Positions 49,901-59,567 are shown, numbered from the stretch's first letter. The stretch: 64,000 nucleotides of DNA from Volucribacter psittacicida (GCF_004339025.1 NZ_SMFT01000002.1:388276-452275); one strand, 5' to 3'. Numbers and translations: made by a program. Notes: generated from the sequence alone by a model not told the origin.

Positions 49901-50236
49901 GCGACCATCTTCTAAATCCACTGCAACCTGTGAAATGCCATTTAAACCGTATAAAAATTGCCCAGCTTGGTAAGGGGTGCGTAAATTGCAAATTTGCGTT
50001 TTGACTTGTTCAAATTCATGTACACTCAATGGGTGATGAAGAATATTTTGATTTAAACGTTCTAGAATTTGTTTAAAGTTCTGCCAAAGTTGCTCGGTGG
50101 TTTTGATTTCTGATTTATATTCCCAGAGTTGTTCTGTTAAAAAATAGCTTGGAGTCGGCTCTGCTACGCTATTCGTTGCGATTTTTCCTGTGCTTAAGTA
50201 ACTGATTAATTGTGTTTCAAATTCAAATTCTGTCAT
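47000..50236 (-). CDS. hsdR: Type I restriction endonuclease subunit HsdR
   Basis: HsdR is the ATP-driven translocase and nuclease that cuts unmodified DNA. The 1078 residues have an N-terminal nuclease domain with the PD-(D/E)xK pattern RRFDITLLINGLPIIQIEAKK near residue 155. A superfamily 2 helicase follows, with Walker A HTTGSGKTITSFKTAW near residue 310, the DEAH box VFVVDEAHRSTAGEG near residue 415, and motif VI LIQAYSRTNRI near residue 715. A C-terminal region contacts HsdM. All motifs look intact. The start overlaps the stop of the small HsdS-like gene (ATGA). It carries the only perfect uptake signal of the island (48418-48426). Confidence 0.96.
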   Translation of the reverse strand: MTEFEFETQLISYLSTGKIATNSVAEPTPSYFLTEQLWEYKSEIKTTEQLWQNFKQILERLNQNILHHPLSVHEFEQVKTQICNLRTPYQAGQFLYGLNGISQVAVDLEDGRHVFLTVFDQKQIGAGDTVYQIVNQIERPATIAGKQNRRFDITLLINGLPIIQIEAKKDTVDVNDALNQMHQYALENQYRDIFSTVQILVAVAPNNVKYMANTTADKFNKDFAFNWQRKNDNTVVRHWKEFANSMLSIPMAHQMATNYMILDGTKNKQMLKVMRPYQVYATQAVLDKLKPWDFEFSNKKLGYIWHTTGSGKTITSFKTAWLASRLPNVDKVVFVVDRIALTKQTFENYQAYDPDNNEDNWGSVQNTNNTRDLRKKLKEKSNNIIVTSVQKLLKLVKSKGFVAPDKRIVFVVDEAHRSTAGEGFELIQAAFKKSVWIGYTGTPMFDNTTKGLRTEDIFGELLHAYTIREAIADRNVLGFKVDFKSTVDMRALLKQEQPDWNDEKIEQELEAIRQEEFEQADLFGKSEGNRKISKGEKIERSLHPNFYDETPEHVEKVVEDIFQNWRNRSNDGKYNALLTTHVSGGGASTPLAMRYFDEFVRVNKVRSELGKFTLKVAITFSLNTSNNNSMTQSNQALHRAIDHYNQQFNTKFGLDSVSEYTQDVMSRLNKTCVDKNYLDLVIVVDQLLTGFDAPELNTLYVDRILKGAGLIQAYSRTNRIADMQEKPFGQIINYRWPVQNERLMNEALAIYANKNSAHLSDEERKRTNQKDGILAKPFNEVLAETKKIVETLAELSKNSEQEPFMELPKSENQKETFLEELRQYNIHIAKLKQYSPEQIGEYIEGFDYDNPDALIEQLGMTEAQERNLTTVLAGELKQHLAKIKHIPVAEIELRMSHVKDVRVNYDYLTELLEQLINQVHQQQSEQVAQTKANIEQFANGLEDLAYAQKIRQATQAIINKEYPTEPFEGNYRLKDGELNQVLEQASTITLDRQLLDFRNHWGITDIVSSAGLRQLFAHHQYGQQDLDDTKAVTKIINQGVEHYQVLATDSEVQALSKIKYRTALRNAIGQLADKLTQY

Positions 50237-50793
50237 TGTTTTACTCCTTTTAATTGATTAAGTATGATGGTGGTTTGTAATTTGGCGACTCGCTGTTGCA
50301 AGGCTTGAATCCGTAATTGCTTAAAATAGATCTCGCCCATTAATTGCTGTTTTTCTAAGGGGGGTAAAGGGGGAAGTTCTAGTTCTTTAAGCTGTTTGAG
50401 CGTATATTTTTGTACACTTGAACCTTGTAAATTCATTTGTAATTGACGGCGAATATTGGCATCTTCATTGAGTAAAAAAATCAAATATTTGCCATTAATT
50501 GGAGAGGAAGGGATTAATTTTACATAGTTTTGTGTCAATAAATAACCTTGATGTCTGGCTCGCACTTGGCTTGCTCGCCCAGAAATTAAACTGAATACAA
50601 TATCGTCCGTTTGGACAGTGATGAGTTTATCAAAGGTTCGTACCCGCTTACCTTGATAATCCTGCCCCATATCAATCAAATCATTTTCCAATTCTGCTTG
50701 CCCATAATAACAATAGTATGGGGCGTGAATATCAGTGCTTTCTTGAATACGGAATTGGGGAGAGCCGCTGTAAAATTCAATTAATTTTCTCAT
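50233..50793 (-). CDS. Single-TRD HsdS-like protein, first gene of the hsd operon
   Basis: The 186 residues resemble one half of a Type I specificity subunit. A TRD-like N-terminus with QTDDIVFSLISGRASQV near residue 65 is followed by the hallmark end of a TRD, LPPLPPLEKQQLMGEI, near residue 145, and one coiled-coil helix. A half-size HsdS can in principle dimerise into a full specificity unit. It shares no DNA repeats with the main hsdS, so it lies outside the shuffling set. I start it at 50793 (MRKLIEF), because upstream codons do not resemble the family. It overlaps hsdR by four bases (ATGA). An alternative is an accessory protein of the HsdR complex. Confidence 0.75.
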   Translation of the reverse strand: MRKLIEFYSGSPQFRIQESTDIHAPYYCYYGQAELENDLIDMGQDYQGKRVRTFDKLITVQTDDIVFSLISGRASQVRARHQGYLLTQNYVKLIPSSPINGKYLIFLLNEDANIRRQLQMNLQGSSVQKYTLKQLKELELPPLPPLEKQQLMGEIYFKQLRIQALQQRVAKLQTTIILNQLKGVKQ

Positions 50794-50827
50794 AATAAAA
50801 TTGTGCCTTATTGAAATCACAATTTGA

Positions 50828-50855
50828 ATTTTATATGAAATTTATTGTAAAGCAA
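50828..50855 (-). promoter_or_regulatory. Likely hsd operon promoter
   Basis: On the minus strand TTGCTT, 16 bases and TAAAAT lie about 35 bases before the first hsd gene, between it and the repeat at 50867. Confidence 0.5.
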
Positions 50856-50866
50856 GCGTTTTTTAT

Positions 50867-50973
50867 TATAGTCGTTTCAATTTAAAAGAAGACAAGGCGG
50901 TACATCGAAGACAGTACAAGTAGTATGGCGAGGCGTGCCAACGCTGTATTATTTTAAAGTGAGGCGACGATAA
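50867..50973 (-). repeat. Correia-like repeat, full-length copy
   Basis: This 107-bp copy begins TATAGTCGTTTCAATTTAA and ends GGCGACGATA. Its interior reads GACAAGGCGGTACATCGAAG, GACAGTACAAGTAGTATGG and CGAGGCGTGCCAACGCTGTA. It is in the opposite orientation to the copy at 63681. It lies between the plsB stop and the hsd promoter, at the right edge of the island. Confidence 0.85.
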
Positions 50974-50977
50974 CCAT

Positions 50978-51016
50978 AAAAAAACGGCAAAACAAAATGC
51001 TTTACCGTTTCTTAAT
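50978..51016 (-). terminator. Probable plsB terminator
   Basis: Reading minus strand, AAACGG and AAA pair with TTT and CCGTTT across a loop, and a run of T follows. Confidence 0.6.
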
Positions 51017-51038
51017 CATAGCCGTTTTATATCCTAAA

Positions 51039-53462
51039 TCACTCCCCTTTTTCCACCGCACTTTGAATGGTTAAAATCACCTCAGGGGAGATCATTTTGC
51101 TTAATATATTGGCGATGTCATCGACTTTCTGTACGACAGCGTATCCATTTTGATCAATGTATTCATTGGCTTTTAGGCTGGCAATAAAGGCAGAAAAAAC
51201 CGCTTTATCAAAAAATTCAGGAGCGTTAATGCCATGTAATACCGATAAGCGTTGTGCAATGGATTGGCTTTCTTTTTCAAGACTTGCACGACTAATATGC
51301 GGATCCGCTTGCAATAGGCTTAGGGTAATATAATAGCGTTGTAAAATTTCACGCACACCTGCTGACCAAAGTTGCAAGGTTCTCACTTTAGCTTTATTCA
51401 GGCTTAATAATTTGTCATTCTCTTTAATTAGCTGTTGACGTTGTAATTCATTGATAATCTGATCAATATATTGATTTAACTGATCCTGCGGTAAGTGCAT
51501 AAATAATTCATTTTGTAAGAATGGATAAATTTTATGTACCGCTTCTAAAACCAGTGGTTTTTGAATGGCTTCATAATGTAGCACAATACTGGCGACCAAG
51601 GCTGGCAATACAAACAAATGCTGAATGTTGTTGCGATAATAGGTCATTAATACCGCGGAATTACGCTCTAAGCGTACAATTTCGCCAAAATTATCTTTTT
51701 CTATTAACACTCCTACACGATCAAGCCCTAACACGTGATCTAGCATTTGTTGTGGGGTTTCATTAGGAATAATCACATCCGCAGAATAAGGCACATTTTG
51801 TAAAAATTGTTGATAACTATCAAGCTGCTCTAATAACTGTTCCTGTGATAATGCCCGTTGGCGAGAAGAAAGCAACGCTGTTCCTGTGAGGTTCATAGCA
51901 TTAACCGCTGCCGCATTATTAATATGGATCATCACTTGATTTGCCACGGAATCTACTGCTTGAGCAAACCAAGCTGGGCGTTCTTCCGTTTGTTGTGCTT
52001 CTTTCCATTCAGGATAATGCTGATTGAGGTAATTATTAAGTTGAATAGGCTCGCCAAAATTCACATAGCCTTTGCCTAAATTACGCAATTTTTTGATAAC
52101 CCGTAATACCAAGCCTGCGTTTTCTTTCTCTTTCGCTGCCCCTCGCAATTCTTTGGCGTAAGTATCCACTTCAAGGACGTGTTCATAACCAATATAAACG
52201 GGCACAATAGAAATGGGGCGTGTTTGCCCTTGTTGTAAAGCCTGCAAGGTCATTGACATCATACCCGTTTTAGGGGCAAGTAAACGCCCTGTGCGTGAAC
52301 GTCCTCCCTCAATAAAATATTCCACCGAATAACCACGATGAAATAATTCGGCGAGGTATTCACGAAAAATGGTGGCATATAAGCGGTTGCCTTTAAAACT
52401 GCGGCGAATAAAAAATGCGCCCCCGCGTCTAAACATGCCGCCTACTGGCCAGAAATTCAGGTTAATCCCTGCGGCAATATGGGGTGGGAATAAGCCTTGA
52501 TGATATAACACATAGGATAATAATAGGTAATCAATATGACTACGATGACAAGGCACATAAACAATCTCGTGTCCCTCGAGGGCAAGTTTGCGTACACGAT
52601 CGGCGTGTTCTACCGAAATACCTTGATAAAGTTTATTCCAAAGCCAGCCTAAAAAACGATCTGCCATACGCAAGCCTTCATAGCTTACATTTGCAGCAAT
52701 TTCATTTAGGATTTTTTTTGCCTCTTGGGTGGCTTTTTCTGGCGTTATTTTTTTATTTTGTGCTTCATCAGCAATGGCAGCAAGAATAGTTGGCGATTGC
52801 AATAATTTATTAAACATTGCCTCACGATTAGGCAAACGAGGACCGGTGGCTGAAATCCGTTGTTTAGAGAAATGAATTCGTGCCACCCTTGCTAATTTTT
52901 GTGCGATCTTTTTATCTGCACCATATTTATTTACCATATAACGCAGAGAAACCGCTTGCGAAAAACGCACAAAGGTATCGCTTCTAAACCAAGCAATAGA
53001 AATCAGCTTGCGAATACCACTCACTAATCGTAAATCAGGTAAACCTGTTTGTTGTTCATGCCCTGGGGCTCGTCCCCATAATACTGAGGCTGGAATAAGC
53101 TGAACATCTAATTGGGTTGAATGATGATGTAATTCTAAATAGCGATAAAATACCTGTTCCGTTTCTTTTTTTGCCCCTTTAGAGCGAAAAATGCGGCGAC
53201 CTTCATCAAGAAAAACAAAGCGAGGTAAGCTCACGCCATTAATTTCATTATTTTCTAAAGGATCAGGTAAGCCAACATTGAGGCAGTTTTTGCGGAAAAT
53301 TAAGAGATCGGTTTGAGAGGTATAGGGTAAAACATAAACAAAGGGTTGGGAAATATCTAAACCCAGTTCTTCAATGGGCGAATTAGGAATAGGGTTATTT
53401 TTGACTAATAATGTTAATGGAAAATCTAATATTTTCCGATAAAGATTCAAACATACAGACAT
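51039..53462 (-). CDS. plsB: Glycerol-3-phosphate acyltransferase
   Basis: PlsB attaches the first fatty acid to glycerol-3-phosphate at the inner membrane, using acyl-ACP or acyl-CoA; GpsA and AcpP elsewhere in the window provide substrate and carrier. The product has 807 residues from [16 protein letters not shown]. The acyltransferase box [10 protein letters not shown] (HX4D) lies near residue 310, [16 protein letters not shown] near residue 350, and [13 protein letters not shown] with its EGGRSR motif near residue 388. An ATG four codons earlier (53474) is possible; I prefer 53462 by alignment and GGAT upstream. It is divergent from lexA, as in E. coli. Confidence 0.94.
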   Translation of the reverse strand: MSVCLNLYRKILDFPLTLLVKNNPIPNSPIEELGLDISQPFVYVLPYTSQTDLLIFRKNCLNVGLPDPLENNEINGVSLPRFVFLDEGRRIFRSKGAKKETEQVFYRYLELHHHSTQLDVQLIPASVLWGRAPGHEQQTGLPDLRLVSGIRKLISIAWFRSDTFVRFSQAVSLRYMVNKYGADKKIAQKLARVARIHFSKQRISATGPRLPNREAMFNKLLQSPTILAAIADEAQNKKITPEKATQEAKKILNEIAANVSYEGLRMADRFLGWLWNKLYQGISVEHADRVRKLALEGHEIVYVPCHRSHIDYLLLSYVLYHQGLFPPHIAAGINLNFWPVGGMFRRGGAFFIRRSFKGNRLYATIFREYLAELFHRGYSVEYFIEGGRSRTGRLLAPKTGMMSMTLQALQQGQTRPISIVPVYIGYEHVLEVDTYAKELRGAAKEKENAGLVLRVIKKLRNLGKGYVNFGEPIQLNNYLNQHYPEWKEAQQTEERPAWFAQAVDSVANQVMIHINNAAAVNAMNLTGTALLSSRQRALSQEQLLEQLDSYQQFLQNVPYSADVIIPNETPQQMLDHVLGLDRVGVLIEKDNFGEIVRLERNSAVLMTYYRNNIQHLFVLPALVASIVLHYEAIQKPLVLEAVHKIYPFLQNELFMHLPQDQLNQYIDQIINELQRQQLIKENDKLLSLNKAKVRTLQLWSAGVREILQRYYITLSLLQADPHISRASLEKESQSIAQRLSVLHGINAPEFFDKAVFSAFIASLKANEYIDQNGYAVVQKVDDIANILSKMISPEVILTIQSAVEKGE

Positions 53463-53635
53463 AATAATATCCATTACTGTTTCATTAAAAACGAAATACG
53501 ATAAATCAAATATTTCAATGATCGCTAGACATAAAATGGCGGTAGTCTAGCATAAAACGAAGCATTAAGCAGAATACAAATATCAGGAATTCAGGCTTAA
53601 ATCACATTTTATTGATAAAAATCCATAATTAATGA

Positions 53636-53663
53636 TTGCAATACAGTGTTTTTACTGTATATT
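53636..53663 (+). promoter_or_regulatory. Likely lexA promoter
   Basis: TTGCAA, 16 bases and TATATT precede lexA, with the -10 inside the first LexA box. Confidence 0.55.
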
Positions 53664-53670
53664 ATGACAG
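53655..53670 (+). promoter_or_regulatory. LexA box 1 of lexA
   Basis: CTGTATATTATGACAG matches CTG-N10-CAG and overlaps the -10 element, as expected for LexA autoregulation. Confidence 0.85.
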
Positions 53671-53676
53671 ATAAAA

Positions 53677-53692
53677 ATGTATAAAAAGACAG
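53677..53692 (+). promoter_or_regulatory. LexA box 2 of lexA (weaker)
   Basis: ATGTATAAAAAGACAG differs from the consensus at its first base. It starts 22 bases after box 1, close to the spacing of the two boxes at E. coli lexA. Confidence 0.65.
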
Positions 53693-53705
53693 TTAAGGAG
53701 TGATT

Positions 53706-54341
53706 ATGAAACCCTTTAAAGCCCTCACTGCTCGCCAACAAGAAGTCTATGATTTCCTTAAGCATCATATAGAATCAACGGGAATGCCACCCACTCGAGC
53801 AGAAATTTCAAGAGAACTTGGCTTTCGGTCGCCAAATGCCGCAGAAGAACATTTAAAAGCCTTAGCACGCAAAGGCGTGATTGAAATTGTTTCTGGTACA
53901 TCAAGAGGCATACGCTTATTATGGGAGCAAGAGGACGCAAACGAGGAGGAAGGCTTGCCTTTGATCGGGCGTGTTGCCGCTGGTGAGCCGATTTTAGCCG
54001 AGCAACATATTGAAGGCACTTATAAAATCGATCCTGATATGTTTAAGCCCGCAGCAAGTTTTTTATTGAAAGTTTATGGCGAATCTATGAAAGACATTGG
54101 TATTTTAGATGGCGATTTGCTGGCGGTGCATAGCACAAAAGATGTGCGTAATGGACAGGTGATTGTGGCAAGAATTGATAATGAAGTGACAGTAAAACGC
54201 TTTGAACGCCAAGGTTCGCTCATTTATTTACACGCTGAAAATGAAGATTTTGAGCCAATCGTCGTCAATTTAGCAGAAGAACCTTATTTTGAAATTGAAG
54301 GTATTGCGGTAGGTATTATTCGTAATAATGCTTGGATGTAA
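53706..54341 (+). CDS. lexA: LexA, SOS repressor
   Basis: LexA represses DNA-damage genes and cuts itself when RecA filaments form. The 211 residues have the N-terminal winged-helix domain ([15 protein letters not shown], then [26 protein letters not shown]). The cleavage site is in GRVAAGEP near residue 88. The Ser/Lys dyad lies in [16 protein letters not shown] (Ser near 123) and [10 protein letters not shown] (Lys near 160). The start at 53706 has AAGGAG before it; a GTG two codons earlier is less likely. Two LexA boxes precede it, and uvrD in this window is a probable target. Confidence 0.97.
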   Translation: MKPFKALTARQQEVYDFLKHHIESTGMPPTRAEISRELGFRSPNAAEEHLKALARKGVIEIVSGTSRGIRLLWEQEDANEEEGLPLIGRVAAGEPILAEQHIEGTYKIDPDMFKPAASFLLKVYGESMKDIGILDGDLLAVHSTKDVRNGQVIVARIDNEVTVKRFERQGSLIYLHAENEDFEPIVVNLAEEPYFEIEGIAVGIIRNNAWM

Positions 54342-54457
54342 AAGCACTAAATAAAAAACTTTTTAAAAATTGACCGCACTTTATCAATAAATAGGTAACC
54401 TATTCAAAGATCGCACAGCGTAACCACTGACATCAAATAAAGTGATTGAGGAAAAGA

Positions 54458-56449
54458 ATGAAATACAAAATCTTATGGGCGAGTTATTTATGCCTATTAT
54501 TTCATCATACTGTTCAGGCTGAACCTATTCAAGCAATAAAGCAAGATGAGGTTTATCAAAAACTCAATCAAATTATTCAGCAAAATCAAAGCCAAGGGAC
54601 TCTAAACTTGGTAGAGAATATGTTACCTGAATTAAAAAATTATCCGCTTTATCCCTATGCACAATTTCAGTTACTCAATGCCAAAGCACAACAGAATCAG
54701 TTCAATGTGGCAGAAATTGCACAATTTAACCAGCAATACCCTGATTTGCCTAATTATTTTGTAAGTACCTTAACCACAAACTGGTTTAACACACAATTTA
54801 ATCAGCAACATTGGCAAGCTATTGTCGATAATCAAGAGCGATTAACTGATTCTGTGGCAAATCGTTGTTTGCTTATGCAAGCTGAAATTAATTTAACCTC
54901 AAAAGAGACCGCACTTCTCAGTACGGCACAGCAACAAAACATACAACAATTATGGCTAACTGGGCAAAATTTACCCACAAATTGTGCTTCATTGGTGGCA
55001 TTATGGCAACAGCAAACACCGCTTAGTACGGCATTGATTACTCAACGTGCAATATTGGCATTTCAGCAAAAAAATACGGCGTTATTAAATCAGTTAGTCG
55101 CCTTAGCACCAGAAAATACTTGGTTAAAAGATATTCAACAACTGTTACAACGCCCGCAAAGATTGCCTGATTTTGCTGAAAAGGCAGAAAATAACGCCGA
55201 TAATCAAGCTATTATTTTAGCGATTTTTCCCACATTTATACGCCAGTTAGGCGAAGATCAATGGACAATCAGTGAAAATCCTTTTGCCCCTTATCAAGTT
55301 TGGGCAGATAAATTTGCTCTAACGGAGCCACAAGTTAAGCAATGGAAATCCCAATTTCTTTGGCAAATTTTTGATAGTGATATTGCCTTATTGCAACAAT
55401 GGCGAGATCAACAAATCTTACAGCTCAAAGAAGATCGCCAAACCGAACGCCGTATTCGTTTAGCGATTCGCCAACAACAAGATCTTTCGCCTTGGCTTGC
55501 TGTATTATCAGATAATGCTAAACAAAGCCAAGAATGGCGTTATTGGCAAGCCTATACGTTACAAAAACAAGGGAAAAAACAGCAAAGCGAGCAGATTTTA
55601 AAAGCCTTGAGCCAACAACGTGGCTTTTATCCTATGCTTGCGGCTCAAGAGTTAGGGATTGTTTATCATCCTAATATGGCACAAATTCGCTCACAAGTTA
55701 GACAACAAACAAATTTAAACGCATTTCAAACCGCACTTCAGCGAATCCAAAGCCTTTACCAACTTGGACAACAAGCAAATCAACAACAGATCAACCGAGA
55801 ATGGTGGGCGTTATTAAGCTCAGCTGATAAATCTCAAAAACTTTTACTTAGTGAATATGCCAATCAACAGCAATGGTTTGATTTAGCGGTTGAAGCCACT
55901 ATTCAAGCAAAGGCTTGGGATTATTTAGCCTTGCGTTTACCCAATGCTTATTTAAATTGGTTTGACTTACAATTAAAAAATAATCCGAAAATTGACCGCA
56001 CTTTTGCTATGGCAATCGCACGACAAGAAAGTGCGTGGAAATCTTATGCTCAATCTTCAGCAAATGCTCAAGGTTTAATGCAATTATTGCCCACAACGGC
56101 ACAAGCCACAGCGAAAAAATATCAGTTACCTTACTGGCAACAAGCACAATTATTCGATCCTTTCTATAACATCATGCTTGGTACAGCCCATTTGCAAGAG
56201 CTTGCCGAACGCTATGGCGAAAACCGTATCCTTATAGCTGCCGCTTATAATGCAGGCAGTTCTCGAGTGGATAATTGGTTAGCTCGTTCACAAGGAAAAC
56301 TCACTATGGCAGAATTTATTGCGACCATTCCTTTTTATGAAACAAGAGGTTATGTGCAAAATGTGCTGACTTATGATTATTATTATCAAATTTTACAACA
56401 AAAACCTTTGATAAAATTCAGCAAAACAGAATATGATCGATTATACTAG
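54458..56449 (+). CDS. slt: Soluble lytic murein transglycosylase
   Basis: Slt cleaves peptidoglycan glycan strands to 1,6-anhydro ends in the periplasm. The 663 residues begin with a signal peptide (KYKILWASYLCLLFHHTVQA). A long helical ring-forming domain covers residues about 25-480. The C-terminal lysozyme-like domain has the catalytic glutamate in IARQESAWK near residue 528, then SANAQGLMQLLPTTAQ and AAYNAGSSRVDNW. The start ATG at 54458 has GAGGAAAAG before it. Four uptake signals lie in or just before the gene. Its stop codon lies inside the trpR operator. Confidence 0.94.
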   Translation: MKYKILWASYLCLLFHHTVQAEPIQAIKQDEVYQKLNQIIQQNQSQGTLNLVENMLPELKNYPLYPYAQFQLLNAKAQQNQFNVAEIAQFNQQYPDLPNYFVSTLTTNWFNTQFNQQHWQAIVDNQERLTDSVANRCLLMQAEINLTSKETALLSTAQQQNIQQLWLTGQNLPTNCASLVALWQQQTPLSTALITQRAILAFQQKNTALLNQLVALAPENTWLKDIQQLLQRPQRLPDFAEKAENNADNQAIILAIFPTFIRQLGEDQWTISENPFAPYQVWADKFALTEPQVKQWKSQFLWQIFDSDIALLQQWRDQQILQLKEDRQTERRIRLAIRQQQDLSPWLAVLSDNAKQSQEWRYWQAYTLQKQGKKQQSEQILKALSQQRGFYPMLAAQELGIVYHPNMAQIRSQVRQQTNLNAFQTALQRIQSLYQLGQQANQQQINREWWALLSSADKSQKLLLSEYANQQQWFDLAVEATIQAKAWDYLALRLPNAYLNWFDLQLKNNPKIDRTFAMAIARQESAWKSYAQSSANAQGLMQLLPTTAQATAKKYQLPYWQQAQLFDPFYNIMLGTAHLQELAERYGENRILIAAAYNAGSSRVDNWLARSQGKLTMAEFIATIPFYETRGYVQNVLTYDYYYQILQQKPLIKFSKTEYDRLY

Positions 56450-56460
56450 TTAAATAGTAT
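56443..56460 (+). promoter_or_regulatory. TrpR operator overlapping the slt stop codon
   Basis: ATACTAGTTAAATAGTAT is an inverted repeat (ATACTA / TAGTAT) that matches the E. coli Trp operator core ACTAGTTAACTAGT at all but one or two positions. It lies 25-42 bases before trpR, as expected for autoregulation. The slt stop TAG is at 56447-56449, within it. Confidence 0.75.
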
Positions 56461-56484
56461 CAGTCTGATCATAGGGAGAGCAGA

Positions 56485-56784
56485 ATGTATTTAAGCCGTA
56501 ATTTAGCACAATGGGAAGCCTTTATTGATATCTTAGGTCGTGCCGTCCAAGAGGGAAAAGAACAAGAATTACTGACCTTATTATTAACCCCTGATGAGCG
56601 AGATTCCGTTGGATTACGATTGCAAATTGTGAAGCAGTTACTCGATGCCCATACTTCACAACGAGAAATTCAGCAAAATCTTAATACCAGTGCGGCGACC
56701 ATTACCCGAGGTTCTAATATGATCAAAACAATGCCGCCTGAATTTATTCAATGGATTAAGCAACAGTTGAATGAGCAAGCATAA
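56485..56784 (+). CDS. trpR: Trp operon repressor
   Basis: TrpR with bound tryptophan represses tryptophan synthesis and uptake genes and its own gene. The 99 residues are all-helical. [22 protein letters not shown] lies near residue 32 and the DNA-reading helix-turn-helix [21 protein letters not shown] near residue 65, typical of the family. The ribosome site is AGGGAGAG. The end overlaps mtgA by 14 bases. Confidence 0.95.
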   Translation: MYLSRNLAQWEAFIDILGRAVQEGKEQELLTLLLTPDERDSVGLRLQIVKQLLDAHTSQREIQQNLNTSAATITRGSNMIKTMPPEFIQWIKQQLNEQA

Positions 56785-57493
56785 GAAAAATATTTCTCTC
56801 AGTTTTACCATTAAAAAATATCTATGCCGTATCATTGGGTACGGCATAGCATTTGTTGTGCTATGTACCTTATTACTACGGGTTGTTCCTGTCCCTTTCT
56901 CTGCCTATATGCTACAGCAAAAAATGAGTGCTTGGTTACAAGGGGATATTAGTTATCAGCAGGATTATCAATGGGTAAATTTGGACAACATTGCTTGGCA
57001 AATGCAACTTGCGGTGATTGCGGCTGAGGATCAGAAATTTTTTGACCATTATGGTTTTGATTGGCAAGCAATAAAAAGTGCGGTAAAAAATAATCAAAAT
57101 TCATTACGTTTGCGTGGTGGTTCAACGCTTTCGCAACAGACCGCCAAAAATTTATATTTATGGCATGGGCAAAATTGGTTGCGCAAAGGGTTAGAAGTGC
57201 CGACAACCTTATTATTGGAAAGTCTTTGGTCAAAACAGCGTATTTTGGAGGTCTATCTTAATATCGCAGAATTTGGCGAAGGTATTTTTGGCGTGGAAGC
57301 GGCGAGCCAGCATTATTTTAACAAATCAGCGAAACAATTAAATCAACAAGAATCGGCTTTACTTGCAGCGGTTTTGCCCAATCCTATTATCTATCAAGTT
57401 AATCGTCCAAGCTCTTATGTATTACGTCGCCAAACTTGGATTATACAACAAATGAATCAATTAGGCGGCAAGGCTTTTTTAACTCAAAAATAA
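56771..57493 (+). CDS. mtgA: Monofunctional peptidoglycan glycosyltransferase
   Basis: MtgA polymerises lipid II into glycan strands on the outer face of the inner membrane. The 240 residues have one membrane anchor (residues about 20-40, [19 protein letters not shown]) and a GT51 domain. The catalytic glutamate is in [15 protein letters not shown] near residue 83. [17 protein letters not shown] and [20 protein letters not shown] follow. Translation starts inside the trpR end. It lies near slt, so one operon holds enzymes that build and cut peptidoglycan, with trpR between them. Confidence 0.95.
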   Translation: MSKHKKNISLSFTIKKYLCRIIGYGIAFVVLCTLLLRVVPVPFSAYMLQQKMSAWLQGDISYQQDYQWVNLDNIAWQMQLAVIAAEDQKFFDHYGFDWQAIKSAVKNNQNSLRLRGGSTLSQQTAKNLYLWHGQNWLRKGLEVPTTLLLESLWSKQRILEVYLNIAEFGEGIFGVEAASQHYFNKSAKQLNQQESALLAAVLPNPIIYQVNRPSSYVLRRQTWIIQQMNQLGGKAFLTQK

Positions 57494-57499
57494 GAGATT

Positions 57500-59425
57500 A
57501 TGCGATTATTTATAGCAGAAAAACCCAGTTTAGGACGTGCGATTGCCGAAGTTTTACCCAAACCACATCAGCGTGGTGAGGGTTTTATTAAATGCGGTGA
57601 GCAAGATTATGTTACTTGGTGTATTGGGCATTTATTAGAACAAGCTGAGCCTGATGCCTATAATCCCTTATTTAAACAATGGCGTTTGGAGCATTTACCC
57701 ATTGTGCCTGAACAATGGCAATTAGTGGCGAAAAAAAATACCGCCAAACAACTGAAAATTGTTACCAAACTGATCCAACAAGCCGATGAAATCGTTAATG
57801 CGGGCGACCCTGATCGTGAGGGACAATTATTAATTGATGAGATTTTTAGTTATGTGAAGTTACCTAGTGAAAAACGTGCCAAAATAAAACGTTGTCTTAT
57901 TAGTGATCTGAACCCCAATGCCGTTGCAAAGGCGATTCAAAAATTACAGCCTAATCAAAATTTTGTGCCTTTAGCCACTTCTGCCCTTGCTCGTTCAAGA
58001 GCGGATTGGTTATATGGTATTAATATGACAAGAGCTTTTACTATTCGAGGGCAACAAACAGGCTATAAGGGCGTGCTTTCCGTTGGACGTGTACAAACGC
58101 CAGTCTTAGGGCTTATTGTGCGCCGAGATCTTGAAATTGAACATTTTCAACCCAAAGATTTTTTTGAAGTGTTAGCTCATATCCAACCTTCGCCAACGCA
58201 CAATGAACAACATCAAGCCTTTTCTTTTACGGCATTATGGCAACCGAGTAAAGCCTGTGAGGATTATCAAGATGAAGAGGGGCGTGTTTTATCTCGTCCG
58301 TTAGCGGAAAATGTGGTAAAACGTATTACCGATCAACCTGCTAAGGTAACGGATTATAGCGATAAACGAGAAAAAGAAATCGCCCCTTTACCTTATTCGC
58401 TTTCCGCCTTGCAAATTGATGCGGCAAAAGGTTTTGGGTTATCGGCACAAGACGTCTTGGATATTTGTCAACGTTTATATGAAACCCATAAATTAATTAC
58501 CTATCCTCGTTCTGATTGTCGTTATTTGCCTCAGGAACATTTTGCTGAACGACAGGCAGTAATAAAGGCGATTTCCTCTCGTGTAAGTGAATACCAACGC
58601 TTGCCAGATGTTGTGGATATAACACAAAAAAATCGTTGTTGGAATGATAAAAAAGTAGAAGCGCATCACGCCATTATTCCCACCGCAAATCATCGCCAAG
58701 TGTCGCTCAATCAACGAGAAATGCAAGTTTATCAACTCATTGCTCGCCAATATTTATTACAATTTTGTCCTGATGCTGAATATCGCAAAAGCCGTATTAC
58801 GTTAAATATCGCTGGGGGAACCTTTATTGCACAAGCGCGTAATTTGCAAATTGCAGGTTGGAAACAATTATTAGGCAAAGAAGATGAGGATCAGCAAGCG
58901 GAACCACCGCTACCTGAAGTGAAAAAAGGCGATATTTTACATTGTGTAAAAGGAGAAATTGTCAGTAAAAAAACACAACCGCCAAAGCCTTTTACTGATG
59001 CGACTTTGTTATCAGCAATGACAGGTATTGCTCGTTTTGTACAAGATAAAGCCCTTAAAAAGATTTTGCGAGAAACCGATGGTTTAGGCACAGAAGCCAC
59101 CAGAGCAGGTATTATTGAATTACTCTTTAAGCGAGGGTTTTTATATAAAAAAGGGAGAAATATCCATAGCACAGAAGCAGGGCGAGTGCTAATTCAGGCG
59201 TTACCTGACATTGCAACGCAACCCGATATGACCGCACATTGGGAATCACAACTGACCAGTATTAGCCAAAAACAAGCAAGCTATCAAGATTTTATGAATA
59301 TGCTATTAAGTATGCTACCAAATTTACTTAACTATGTAGATTTTCAAGCCTTACGCCAATTAAGCCAAGTGAACTCAAGCTCACAACGCCCAAATAAACA
59401 AAAGACAAAAGTAAAAGTGCGGTAG
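57500..59425 (+). CDS. topB: DNA topoisomerase III
   Basis: A type IA topoisomerase that unlinks DNA molecules through single-strand passage. The 641 residues begin [19 protein letters not shown]. The Toprim acidic motif DPDREGQLL lies near residue 103, [12 protein letters not shown] near residue 194, and the active-site tyrosine in [12 protein letters not shown] near residue 330. The C-terminus is short, basic and lacks zinc fingers, as in this family. It begins seven bases after mtgA. A perfect uptake signal overlaps its stop region near 59415. Confidence 0.95.
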   Translation: MRLFIAEKPSLGRAIAEVLPKPHQRGEGFIKCGEQDYVTWCIGHLLEQAEPDAYNPLFKQWRLEHLPIVPEQWQLVAKKNTAKQLKIVTKLIQQADEIVNAGDPDREGQLLIDEIFSYVKLPSEKRAKIKRCLISDLNPNAVAKAIQKLQPNQNFVPLATSALARSRADWLYGINMTRAFTIRGQQTGYKGVLSVGRVQTPVLGLIVRRDLEIEHFQPKDFFEVLAHIQPSPTHNEQHQAFSFTALWQPSKACEDYQDEEGRVLSRPLAENVVKRITDQPAKVTDYSDKREKEIAPLPYSLSALQIDAAKGFGLSAQDVLDICQRLYETHKLITYPRSDCRYLPQEHFAERQAVIKAISSRVSEYQRLPDVVDITQKNRCWNDKKVEAHHAIIPTANHRQVSLNQREMQVYQLIARQYLLQFCPDAEYRKSRITLNIAGGTFIAQARNLQIAGWKQLLGKEDEDQQAEPPLPEVKKGDILHCVKGEIVSKKTQPPKPFTDATLLSAMTGIARFVQDKALKKILRETDGLGTEATRAGIIELLFKRGFLYKKGRNIHSTEAGRVLIQALPDIATQPDMTAHWESQLTSISQKQASYQDFMNMLLSMLPNLLNYVDFQALRQLSQVNSSSQRPNKQKTKVKVR

Positions 59426-59483
59426 AAAAATAAAAAATTTTGTTTAAAATAACACCAATTAATGATTCTAAATGGAAAACCAC

Positions 59484-59512
59484 TTGCGAAGTAGTAAGGC
59501 TTTCGCTATCAT
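59484..59512 (+). promoter_or_regulatory. Likely secG promoter
   Basis: TTGCGA, exactly 17 bases and TATCAT lie 56 bases before secG. Confidence 0.55.
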
Positions 59513-59567
59513 TCCGTCCCTAGAATTAAGTTTCTTATAATTTATCGAAAAAAGAGAAAGAAAGAGA

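Noticed and set aside
40823-50866. The hsd region as a prophage or integrative element
   Set aside because: Apart from one recombinase there are no phage structural, replication, transfer or relaxase genes, no tRNA target and no visible direct-repeat att pair at the edges.
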